From contig CP136066.1 of the NCBI GenBank assembly GCA_032622095.1, positions 153,351,152 to 153,415,151 on the forward strand: 64,000 nucleotides of DNA. Direction: 5' to 3'. Of this stretch, positions 40,681 to 52,500 are shown piece by piece. The position numbers were made by a program, and so were the translations under genes. This stretch comes from Siphonodentalium dalli (taxonomy: Eukaryota > Mollusca > Scaphopoda > Gadilida > Siphonodentaliidae). The notes under the pieces were generated by a model. That model worked only from the letters and a program-made list of their open reading frames with translations. It was not told where the DNA came from and made no database searches. The first letter of the stretch is position 1. Every line of letters begins with the position of its first letter.

Positions 40681-43279
40681 CTCCCCTCTTTGATTGTTAT
40701 GTGCTAGGAACCAAGACTGGATCCTGGATTTTACAGGACTTGGCAAATAAGAACATCGCGATGGTCGGATAAACAAATATATATGTTTTGAATTGAATAA
40801 AAAACACCATTCGAATTTTAATTATCAACCCGATATCACCATTTCAACATTAGATGTCCGGGATCCGTTTCGTATTTTAGTCAAATGTTGCGAATTCGCT
40901 TTAAGGAACTGAAGAGAGACACTACCGCGTCAGCAAAAAATCATTTTCACCAATTCCATAAATGTGAATTTATGCTGATATTTGGATGGAAAATCACGAT
41001 TTATGTACAAATCAGACCAGGTACAGTTGATATGACCCAACGAGCGCATTAAGAACTATTAACTTAATTGTCACATGTCAATTGTGGGGAGATAAATGCA
41101 ATTTTTTCGAACGAAAAATCCAATTGTTCGTTTTAGTGATAGAGCACAGGGGGTGGTATCTAGCCAATGAGATGATTGTTTACATAATAACAAAATCTGA
41201 AGTTGCCTAACTGCACCTGTTATCTGTATAGACTAGAGGTAATGTATCTAGATCTATTTGTTATATTTTAATCAAATTTAATATTACATGGACAGTGATT
41301 CCTAGGACTGTGGTAACTTCAATGCGGTCATAAAATGTTAATTAACACACATTCAACACATTATAAACACAACAACCATGTTGCGTTGACATTACTATAA
41401 TACAATGGCATTAATTGTTACGATTGTAAACGGCTGCGGGACGTCCTCATTAAACTTATTTTGAGAATATTTGTAGTATTACCTAAACCTGACCGTTTCC
41501 GCAAAAGTAATTCCGAGATTAGGACTGTGATAAAATGCCGACAGTGACAAACCCAAAACAAATTAAATATTCTATTGTCAATAATGACAATATCATCATG
41601 CCTTCATGGATAATTCATTAATTGTCAATGTTATTGATGATAATAATATTCAATTCATATATTCATATTGATTGAAAAAATATATAAAAACTTGAAATTA
41701 CAAATCGAGTGTTGTAACTGAAAACTGTTTGTTTTGAGTTAAACAACTAAGTGTAGTTTATTCGTGTTGTCATCATCGTATTATGATGGTGACAAAAGAC
41801 GAAATCAAAATTCCCTCACTAAATTTGATAAGTGATGTTCTGTTGCCCGAGTGTAGGTCATGTGACATCGAATCGAGCACATTGCTGGCCAGTTTCATTG
41901 TTGACATTATTTGCGGAATATGGAAGCCTACTTTACCGACTTTCAAGACAGAAAATAAAGGTTTGCACCATTTACACAAACTTGTTTGAAAATATTCTGG
42001 TAATCAATTAAATTACGCGATGAATTTACCTTAGATATTACGTATTTCATTCACGAACAAGTCATTTCATAAACAACACCAACTCTCTGACCGGTTGTAA
42101 CTGGTACATGCTTGTTTGCTTCGAGTGGTTCCGCTGATCACGATCAGGGCCGAAGTTCCATTGAAAAAACTCAAATGAATTTTATTTAATAAATTTATAC
42201 GCATTTATTCAATTATTTAAAACATAATGTCTTACTTTGTCTCTTAAAGTTAAAACTAATTATTAAAGAGTATTTTAGTGTTTAAATCTTGACTACTTTC
42301 GTATTGTTGATCAATTTGATTGGTTGCTAAAAATAGCTATTTTTGCGTGAGATAAAAATTTGAGGAAATGAAAACTTCAATCGCTTTGCATTATGGCTTT
42401 GCAGGGTTTTGTGAAAAAATGGTTTTATATAACAATATTGGTCTTTCGAATTTATCGCGTTTGTATGTACCACTGACATGATCCTATAACATGCTTGAGT
42501 CGGATCTGAACTAATTTTTAGTCAAATTTCGTGTTAAAAAAGCGGGGACTTTCCTAGATCTATCAGCCAATGGAAATTGTAGACGAACTACTTAAAATGC
42601 TAATTTTAACAAAATAGTGCCCAAAAACAGTTGCGTGCCTGACCACTCGTATTAATAATCGGACTAATTTTCTGACCGATCGTCTTTATGTTCATATTAA
42701 TTTATTATGGTCTTTTCTTTGTAGGAAAACTGTTACATATTTTTGTCTGTTTTAAATTATAAATTTCACAACGTCTGCGCGCGCTCGAATACGCGCATTG
42801 ATAACAATTCACGGGCACCTGTTTTCGTGACATTCATCACTTCAATGAAGATCAAAGGGTGCCGAAGCCGTCATACCATAATAGTTTTCAATCATATCCC
42901 ATAATCTTACTGTTTACATACAAATCATACTCCGAACTCACGTGCAGGATATTATTGGTACAGTTACCGCAATCTTAACAATGTTTAATTGTAGTTTATA
43001 TCAATTATTTATAATTTATAAATTTGGGAATGCTGTATTATGTATATCACAATTCACATGCACCAGTGCACTGTATTGTATATTATTATACAACAAGTAT
43101 ATTATTGTACAGTATATGTCTCTTATAATAATTCACAGTGAATCCAGTACTGCATGCTTCCATTCAGTAAGAACTTATGAATATAATGACTGAGTTTACT
43201 GTGAAATAGTCGCTTATATAACTGTTTCAATGTAATTGGTAGGGGTGGGATTTCCATTAAACTGGCTTTTAAACCTTTT
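40681..43279. other. Intergenic or ZNF410 upstream region
   Basis: Mostly AT-rich unique sequence with no clear repeat. It includes one possible upstream exon at 41783-41959 and a single near-match to the ZNF410 recognition motif at 42895. Confidence 0.4.
41783..41959 (+). other. Possible 5' exon or uORF upstream of ZNF410
   Basis: The open frame starts MMVTKDEIKIPSLNLISDVL and includes ECRSCDIESSTLLASFIVDI up to AAAG before GTTTGC. Joining it to the acceptor at 45496 would hit a stop within a few codons, so it would be untranslated or a separate uORF. The donor is weak. It could be noncoding sequence. Confidence 0.2.
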
Positions 43280-43598
43280 TTAACCCCTACATAATGGGAG
43301 CTGTGCTGGTGAGGCATTGAAACACCTGCCTCCACATAATCCTCAGCACATTGAGGGCGATGGAGTACCAAGTAGATGTAGACCTGTCTGCCAGTGCATT
43401 AAATTCTCTTATATATATGCTAGTCTCCCATAGGGAGCCTCGCAATAATGATGGCTTACAAGGTAAAGGTAAATATCGTTATGGGCCTATGTATTCTATT
43501 ATATATGCATATAGGGAGCCTTGCATATATAAGAGAATGCGATGGTACGTACAGGGTTTTCGCAAAACTCCAGGAAGATCCAGTCATGGAATGGTTAA
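43280..43598. mobile_element. TTAA-type MITE (family A)
   Basis: TTAA at 43280-43283 then CCCCTACATAATGGGAGCTG; the right end is CCAGTCATGGAATGG then TTAA (43595-43598). Internal inverted TCTCCCATAGGGAGCCTCGC and TTACAAGGTAAAGGTAAATA blocks are shared with the other copies. Confidence 0.7.
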
Positions 43599-43810
43599 TG
43601 TCGGGAATTCCTGCACGATACTGGTAGGCCGAATGATATGATTTATTATATCGCAGATATTCATCCATATCCTATCGAAGGCCAAATTCGCATTTATGCA
43701 GAATCAAGAGCAATTCAATTGCTCTTTTTAAGCGTAATCTAATAACACTTTGGTTGGGCAATTTTAAGCTGATCAGAACTAATGCTTTTATAAATGCTTA
43801 AAGTTATATA

Positions 43811-44023
43811 CAGTAATGCTCTAATTAATCGACCTCTTAACCAAAGCAGAATTATGGGTAACTTTTCTGGATTTAGTCGGAAATATGGCTTGTTGCCATT
43901 CATCGAAAAGCTCTCGGCGAGAGCTTTCCGATGAATGGCAACAAGCCATATTTCCGACTAAATCTTGAAAAGTTACCCATAATTCTGCTTTGGTTAAGAG
44001 GTCGATTAATTAGAGCATTACTG
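43811..44023. mobile_element. Near-perfect palindromic MITE (family C), TA flanks
   Basis: CAGTAATGCTCTAATTAATC and its complement close a palindrome of about 213 bp. The arms carry ACCAAAGCAGAATTATGGGT and GGAAATATGGCTTGTTGCCA; the centre is AAAGCTCTCGGCGAGAGCTT. TA on both sides suggests Tc1/mariner-type mobilisation. The arms differ at only a few places, so the insertion is probably young. Confidence 0.8.
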
Positions 44024-44746
44024 TACCTTTGACTGATTAATTCTTACTCAGCATTCAGCAATTGCACTTAATTAAGAGCTGTCCAATTTCATGTCTAAAA
44101 GGGCAGGTTAATAATTCCCACTTGGTGTCGAGACAATCCATTGAAATATAGAAAAAGGTGCATGCATGTCCTAAAACTGTCAATCGATGGGGTCTAGAAC
44201 AATAACTATAACATATTTCTCAGATATAAATAAAACAGGCCAGCATGTTGACGGAAGTAAAAATGTAGTTCATGGCTTGACGTGACTCATATGGTGCCAG
44301 CTATGTCAATAAGCCAAAGAGATCATTCGTGCGCTTTTCGATTGGCTAATTCACATTTTACTTGACTATTTTGTTCTAACCAGGTCATACACACAGGGCA
44401 GATCATGTGTGATTGGGGTAATCCCCAGGTTATTAAAGTCTATATAAAGTAATTTCCAAAGCAAGGAGATGGCTCCATATAAGCGCCTGGCGCTTGATGT
44501 CAAATCCTCTTCTCTCTCAGACTTATCATACATCTGGGATACTAAATAAATAATGTTTACACCAAAGCAAGTGCACATGTTACAATATAAATGTAGTTTT
44601 TATAGACATGAGTATAGCTCTACTCACCACCTGCATTACAACATGGTAAGAGACATCTCCCCATCACTTGGGCAACATTTTATTGCACAATACTGTTTCT
44701 AAGTGCGCTTTCCAATACAGCCTATTTAAAATTTTAAAGGATATGG

Positions 44747-45090
44747 ACTAATTATTGCTGAAGGGGTCACTCTCAACCAAAAAAGTGCTGAAGGGTACAC
44801 AGGATTTTCAAAATGTGCTGAAGGGTACACAGGGTGTGAAATGTCATTCTAGAGGACATTCAGTCTTCGTATCTGCCATGATTTATGCTAGGGAATAATT
44901 GTTTACGTTCCAATGAATATTAAAATGTACTGAAAACAAAATGCTAATGGGCGCCAGACTTTCATAACCATAATTTAAGTAATGGTGTTCGTGCCGATCA
45001 CAAACCCTGTGTACCCTTCAGCACATTTTCAAACCCTGTGTACCCTTCAGCACTTTTTTTGGTGAGAGTGACCCCTTCAGCCTAATTATT
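44747..45090. mobile_element. Foldback MITE with duplicated arm motif (family D)
   Basis: The left arm has GCTGAAGGGGTCACTCTCA-CC and two copies of TGCTGAAGGGTACACAGG. The right arm (45001-45090) has the complements CCTGTGTACCCTTCAGCAC twice and GGTGAGAGTGACCCCTTCAG. About 90-bp arms around a 160-bp centre. Confidence 0.75.
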
Positions 45091-45495
45091 AACTGAGAAT
45101 ATTCAATCTAAACATGTTCCACCTCTGGTGGACATTGGACACCATGCCATAGGAGGTGGCAAAATCACTGTGGGGGGGGGATACGTTAGGTTATTTTTGG
45201 GGGGAAATTATCCGTAGGTTAGTTAAGTGGACCCAAACATAAACAATGCTCTTTTTTCGTTGTCTTAGAATGCATTGTTTCCTCAGTCAAACATTGTACA
45301 GTTCATTATTATACAAAAAACATGAACATAAAATTGAGCTAATATTTAGAAAACCATAAGATTATGTAAAAATAAAAAGATAAATAAAAAATATATAATA
45401 TTTAGTCTACCTACCAACACCTATTTGTTTCTGATTTGTAACCAAAACCAGATCGTTAATTTTCTTTGGCCTAATATGGATAGCTTTATTTTCAG

Positions 45496-46518
45496 GTTGT
45501 CAGAGCACAGTGGGCAGCTAGATGATCTAATTTGGGGAACCTAATAATACATGAAAGGACAATATTAACTTTAAATTTAAAACAAAATTACTCTTCATAA
45601 TGACAGCTGAGGCAAATAGTTACACAACTCTGCGGCATTTACTGAATAGTAATGCTGTGCTTCCCAGTACGAGCCCACTTTACACTCTGGCCTCTAGAAT
45701 TCTCACTCCCGAAAAATCAGTGACTATTACAACGCCATCAATACTCGAAGCTCTGAAAGGTGATCAGCCTACAGCCAGTGCAGATGGAACAGTTTTATTT
45801 TTAACATCACAGGACATGCACTCATCAATGCATTCAGAAGCTCAGTGCTCATCTGAAGGTGATGTCAATTCTTCTGCTAGTGACGGGTGTCAGTTAGAGA
45901 GAAAGTCAGCAGAAAGGGAGATTATTGGCAATCTACAAAGTCAGCAGTGGGTACTACCTAAAGATGAAGAGCAATATTCAACTCCAAATCGACGGCTATC
46001 TACCGAAGATAATGTGAAGGAACATTTATCAGAAACCAATATCACATACACTGAGGCTTTTCCTTTGACACTAGAAGGGAGCATTAATATTCAAAATGAT
46101 AAAGAATTGGTAAATGGACTGATTCCTTTTAATGCTGCAGACCAAGTTCTGGTTACACAAACTACAGAGAATATGGAGGCAATGCCTCCAGTCCAACTCA
46201 TACAAACATCTCCTGGTGTAATGGGTTCTCCACTTGGGTCAATCAATGATCTTCAGTTCAGCACAAATGCAGGTCTTCCGATGGGGACACTCATTCTCGT
46301 TCGGAACAACCAAGGAATGAATTTACTTTATTCAGTGACTCAAACATCAGGGAGGCTAGAAAATGGGGTGCAAGTAGCTGAAAATAAAGTGCAGTTGACA
46401 GCATGTGAGTCAGAAAATGTTGAGATGGAATGTTCCGTGAGTGATATTAATCGAGAACAAACCACAGAATGCACAGATATGCCAGAGAATTCTCACACAT
46501 CAATTACTTGGCCAGCAA
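45496..46518 (+). CDS. ZNF410: ZNF410-like exon with start codon
   Basis: The acceptor TTTATTTTCAG ends at 45495. About 104 bases of 5' UTR precede ATG 45600, so at least one upstream noncoding exon is expected. The coding part starts [20 protein letters not shown] and later reads [20 protein letters not shown]; the region is low in charge and rich in polar residues, typical of an activation region. The donor is GTAAGT after GCCAGCAA, leaving phase 1. Confidence 0.88.
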
Positions 46519-49500
46519 GTAAGTCAGTTAAGATTAGATTCTGCTTGTAGTTTGTGGCTTGTACTGGTAGCCATTTCAGGGATATGTCCAATCATATACA
46601 TTGCTCATTCTGATTGGGAGTTATATCAGAATTATAATAGAATAGATTAGGATGTCAGAATGATCCTTCAAATTTATAATCAGTTATAACTCGGCCAGTT
46701 GCCACAAGTTCTTTAAGATTCTACTTTAACTTATACAGATTTGTCCCCTTACATCCCACTCATTACTATTCTGCCAAAGTGTTGTTTAAATTAAAATTGG
46801 TGTAACAGGAGATTCACCCAAACTTGCAAATATTTGTTTGGTTTCTCTTGTATTCAATGTCACTATGATATGCTGAAATTTACTTTACATGCTACATGCC
46901 AGAAATGGATTTCTTGAGTCACCACAATATGTGTTATAATTTCTCAACAAAAGCTTTTATGACACAATCTTTTACTGAAAACTGTTTTTGCTGGCTGTCA
47001 AAAACATACATGTGCACCAGTAGGCTCAATTTTTAACAACATAGAACTAAAAATATTTGAAGAGACTGGAACATTCAATGTTTGAAATTGGGAAAAATTA
47101 ATACATTTTGGGAAGGTTGTGAGCATGATATTACCAATTTAACATGTTCACTGCTGACGCCCATTCAATTACATGCAAAAAGTATGAGATAACTCATACT
47201 CGGCAGTGGACGTGTTAACCCAAACATTGGCTTGTATAAATGACTGGGGTAATATTGTAATGTTTAAAAGCATTTTGGAGCAAGTAATTGGTTAATCGCT
47301 ATATAAAACTGGTCATTATTATAAAAAGGTATAGTCATGAATATATGGTTAGTTACAGTACATTCGCCTAAAGAAAATTTGGATTTACTTAACTTGTAAA
47401 TTAGTGATTAATTATCTAATGTACAGTAATTCCCTAAATAATCGACTCCTTAACCACAGCAGACTTATGGGTAATTTTTCAGGATTTAGTCAGAAATATG
47501 GCTTGTTACCATTTATCAGAAAGCTCTCAGTGAGAGAGCTGCGGAGAAGGAGTCGATTATTTAGGGCATTACTGTACTGGTAGGGATACTGGCTCATTAT
47601 GCCCCTGATCTCCGATGGAGATTTGGGGGTATATAGTGGAGCCCTCCGTCCGTCCGTCCGTCCGTACGAACGTTTCAACTCATAACTTTGGTTTCGCTAA
47701 CTCAATTCAGTTGATCTTTGGTATGCTAATAGACCAGCCGGGGGGACAAGATTTCCCCATAACTTCGGTTTCGTCCGCCCATTTTTCCAGAGTTACGCCC
47801 CTTTTTGGACTTAGAAAATTAAGTTTTCTGTGGCATACGAACGTTTCAACTCATAACTTTGGTTTCGCTAATTCAATTCAGTTGATCTTTGGTATGCCAA
47901 TAGACCAGCCGGGGGGGGGGGGCAAGATTTCCCCATAGCCGTGGTTTCGTCCGCCCATTTTTTCCAGAGTTACGCCCCTTTTTGGACTTAGAAAATTCAG
48001 GTTTTCTGCTACTTTTTTTGGTTTCCAGATGATAACTTGATTTTGGATTGTTTATTTGCAAAACCCGTGTATTACCAATATTGCAATACAGGTCGAGGTA
48101 AAATTTCGGTTCAATCGAATAATTTTTGTGAGAGTTTTGACCCTTTTTCGACTTAAAAAATTCATTTTTTTAAAGAAAATTCAGTTTTCCTTCTATTTTT
48201 GTGGCACCAGACCAAATTTGAAGCTAATATAGAACAACATGTGGCATTTTTATAGCGCTTAACCAGAAAGTTTCTCTGATTGTACAGTCGGGGGCGTTAC
48301 CTCCGCCCAGCGGTGCACTTGTTTAATATGGAAATCATTTTGATGAAAAAATGTCTCATAATTTCATAATAATATTTTGATAAATGACCAAATGAGTATT
48401 GATCCTGCTCTTTAGACAGGAGGTTTTATTGTGAAGTAAATGGATGCAACAGATCTTTTTCCACGGAGGCTCGTCTGAAACACCATGAGGAATCTCATAC
48501 GAAGGACAAAGCTCTGGTCTGCTCTATCAGTGGATGCGGGAGGACGTTCTCTTGGCCAGCACATCTTAATTATCATCTGCTAACTCACAGGTAATTAGCC
48601 CTTTGAATGAATTCTCACATTCAGAATATAAAAGTTTACATTGGAATGGTCTATTATTCATCTGGAGGGATGGTAGAACAAGTAGATGGCTGACAGACGA
48701 TAGAGATGGGCGGTTTTTATTTTTTACGTTCGATTTCGGTTTCGGTTTTTCTGGGAGAAAAAACCTCTGTTTCAGTTCGGTTTTCGTTTTTTTTTTACTG
48801 GATAGTGAAATTATACTGAAATACATACAATTTGAGTATATACTATCAAAGTAACCGTAATTTGAGTCAATAATGTCCCAATAACGTTGAATATTTGAGG
48901 AAGGAAATGCGATCACATGTAAACAAAGGGACAAAATGCCGACGCAAACTGAATCCAACGCAATAAGATGATACAATTCGGTATTTAAAAAAATAAACAC
49001 CCCCATCTTCACTATCTATCCCTTTCTGACATGTTTAAAACATATTTATCATTACGCCACACCGTGGTGTTGCTTGGTACGCAGATTTTCATATTCTGTG
49101 GTCGATCGATAATCCACTGGGCGACTGTATTATTATGGTTATTTCGTACTGAGTATAAATCGTACCGATAGAGTCACGATAGTACAACAAAGATTAGCAC
49201 ATGTGTTTACGTCACCGGTGTACTTGTGGGGGCATGTTTCTATTATGAAGGTTCGCTATCCCGAAGGTCCGTTATTCCGAAGGTTCTCTATTCCGAAGGT
49301 TTTTGTTATTTTTAGGTTAATTCTATATTCTAAAGTATTGAGACTAATTTGAGAGGGTTCATTATCACAAAGATTCTTTTTACGGAGTGTGCGCTCACAT
49401 CCGAATTGATCCTGCGCGCATACCGATACAGATACAGGAGGAAATAACTTAACTTAGAACATAAAATGTGATTTTGTTTTTTTTCGCGGGTTTTCTTGAG

Positions 49501-52500
49501 ATTTAATGTCATTACGTGGGTCCATACTTTTGAATTCTTGGCATATAATATGAATGTTGTGGTATATTGTGGACCCTCCCGCATTGGGACATGACACAGG
49601 TACAGTTGACTTAAGTGATGTTCTGTGTGGGCTCCAATTTGGAGTTCAATATTTTAAGGGCCAAATTTAGGATTTTATGGGCCCATACCTTTGAACTCTG
49701 GGCATATAATATGAATATTGGGGGCATGTCTCTATTCCGAAGGTTCACTATCCAGAATGTCCACTATTCCGAAATTTCTCTGAATGTTCGCTATTCCGAA
49801 GGTTCTGTATTCCGAAGGTTTTTGTTATTTTAAGGTTAATTCTATATTCTAAAGTATTGGGAGGGTTCATTATCACGAAGATTCTTTTTATGAAGGAAAT
49901 AACTTAAAACATTAAATGTGATTTTGTTTTGTTTTCGCGGGTTTTCTTGAGTTTAATGTCATTACGTATGACTTTATTTCTCATTAAATATTCACGCCAA
50001 GCAGCCCACACAATTGCTATGTTTCCATGCGATTTAATGTCATTACGTGTGACCTAATATCTCAATAATCTGAGGCAAGAGTACGCCTGCTAAAGGCGAA
50101 TTATAACAGTGGGGCTATAACGCTCAATGAATACTGGGAACTATAACAAACTGCGCAGCAGAATATCGCTGATTAAACGAGTATGAGATGAGCCTAACTT
50201 TGTTTAAAGGCCCACTTAATTTTCGAGTCATTCATTTTTGTTATAGTATATACGGTTTTAATAACAATTTATGCCATAAAATTTGAATAAATTACTATAA
50301 TTCATCACCATTTGAAACGCAGAATCCTTCTATCTCCTAGTTTGAAACACCTTTAAAATACCGCGACAAGTCGTGCGTCGTATATCTAGCAATTAGCAAC
50401 TAACATGTCCTCTTCGGCTGTCCATAGATTTCAACGTAATTTGATACTTATGGGTATTTGTGTCCGGGAAGTGTTTTGGACGGGTCAAATCGTGAGCCCG
50501 ACCTGACCTTGACCTTTAAAACTGTCAATGCGAGGTCAATTTGGGTAAAACGGACAAATTTCGGCGAAATTTGATACCTAGGGATACTTTTGTCCGCGGA
50601 GTGTTTTGAACGGGTCAAATCGTGACATCGGCGTGACCTTGACCTTCAATGTGGTCAATCAAAGGTCAAATCGGGTAAAACGGATGGATTTCGACGAAAT
50701 TTGATACTTTTGTCGGGGGAGTGTTTTGGACGGGTCAAATCATGACTCCGACCGTACCTTGACCTTCAAAATTGTTAATTAAAGGTCAAGTGGGGTAAAA
50801 CGGACAGATTTCGACGAAATTTTATACCTAGTGGTACTTTTCTCCGGGTGGGGGTGTTTTGGACAGGTCAAATCATGACCCTGACCTGACCTTGACTTTC
50901 GAAATAGTCAATTGAAGGTCAAATCGCGCCTTTCCCCGGAAATCAGATGGGAAACATCCCGGACGAAGTCGGGCCCATCAGCTTGTGTAATAAAGAAGAC
51001 AGTTTGAAAAAAGTAATGTATAACACGAGAAACGGGAAAACTTGAAATATAGAAGTATCCAAATTTCCCACATAAAATTTGAAAGCTAGTTTATAGAATA
51101 ATTGTATTATAATTTATATTTATGGCTAATAATATGATCTTGGTGGCGTTACCATTTCTGACTATGGTTTTCTTGTATTATATGCATTAGTATCTGAGAA
51201 TTCAACCTAAATAGCAGCAAATTCACAAACTGTGGGCGTCCTTGACCTGAATGTGTAACAATTTTGGACACGTGCATGATTGACCCACATTCAATGACTG
51301 CTGTGTGATCGCTTTGATGTCTGTGATGTTGCGACATAGTTTACAAGCTGCACATGGCTGCAAACTTCTACCAGATTACGTCACATCGGAATGTCCAGAC
51401 GATCAAAGTGTTCATACCATTTACTTGGTTTAGTTTTCGAGTTAGCAGACACTTCCATTTTTTTGGTTGTCGATTATCACCTTATTTGGACTTGTGTTCG
51501 GCATTCATATAGTTAGCCGGACTCTGGCTTAAGCGACGTTTTTATGACATATGAAGCAGCGACATTTTTTGGAGTCGTCTCCAGTTAGACGCGTAAAATA
51601 ACTCCAAACAGGGCTTTTTGTTGAACCCTGTTCGTTATTTTGTTCAGCCATGTTTTGAAAAAGAAGAAAAACAGTCACCTACGATATTATAACAACACAT
51701 ATCTGAGACGAAATGGACACATTCCGATATAATATTGATCAGAGAGGCCGATAATTTGATAACAATATCAACTAATAAGTACCTGGGGAGGTATAGTAAG
51801 TCGATTTAAGTGAAAAATAAACATATAAAAAAAAACGTAATGTCGGTTTGAGCAGAATCGCGTCGGTCGGTTTTCGGTTTATTGTTAAAAACCGAAACCG
51901 AGTTGTTTTCTCGGTTAACCGCCCATCACTAACAGACGAACAGATAATTCGAGTGCAGAACTCCTATTGATTAGTGGGAAATGTTCAGATAATAATATAT
52001 AATTCAACAAACTGGTCATTTGTTATATACCCTATCACCCGAAGTTAATGGTGGGTATACTGGATTACATGCGTTCAATCCTCCGTCCATCTGTCATAAC
52101 ATCCATTTGTCCATCCATCCACTCATTGCTCTTATTTTATGTTCAAGAGTTTTTCCTCTCATCCAATGGTCGCCAGTGGCCATCTTGGATTTCACATTTG
52201 ATTCCATTGGTACACCATGCAGCCCGCAATTATTGCCGAAATGTTTAGAAAATTTACAGGCATGTTTGGATCACCTCTAAATTGGAGCTATTGAATTTGA
52301 ACGATTTTCAGTGAAAAACATGGCCACCAGGATTTTACTCTTTGCATCACTAAATCCTTTGGCACTCCCCACAACCCACAGTCATTTACTAGGTTACGAT
52401 CTGCGAAATGTTTCTATATACGCGGCGTAACCACAATTAATTAATGGATATGAATTGGATAACATTTTGCACATATCATGAACAAATCTATGTCAAGATG

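Larger units (their letters stand above)
48701..51931. mobile_element. hAT-type element with 8-bp target duplication, 3.2 kb, with nested repeats
   Basis: Target duplication ACAGACGA at 48693-48700 and 51932-51939, exact. Termini TAGAGATGGGCGGTT and (reverse strand) TAGTGATGGGCGGTT, each followed by TCGGTTTTCGGTTT-like subterminal repeats. TAG-x-GATGGGC is a typical hAT end. No transposase frame is left; the interior holds other repeats. It occupies most of a ZNF410 intron. Confidence 0.88.

Noticed and set aside
44366-44578. 70-codon minus-strand frame
   Set aside because: No recognisable domain, splice context or repeat structure; consistent with chance.
47615-47938. 107-codon plus-strand frame
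   Set aside because: Spans the CCGTCCGTCC head and tandem units of a repeat element.
48566-49012. 148-codon minus-strand frame next to ZNF410 exon 2
   Set aside because: It overlaps the real zinc-finger exon in antisense and the hAT terminus; low-complexity content and no domain.
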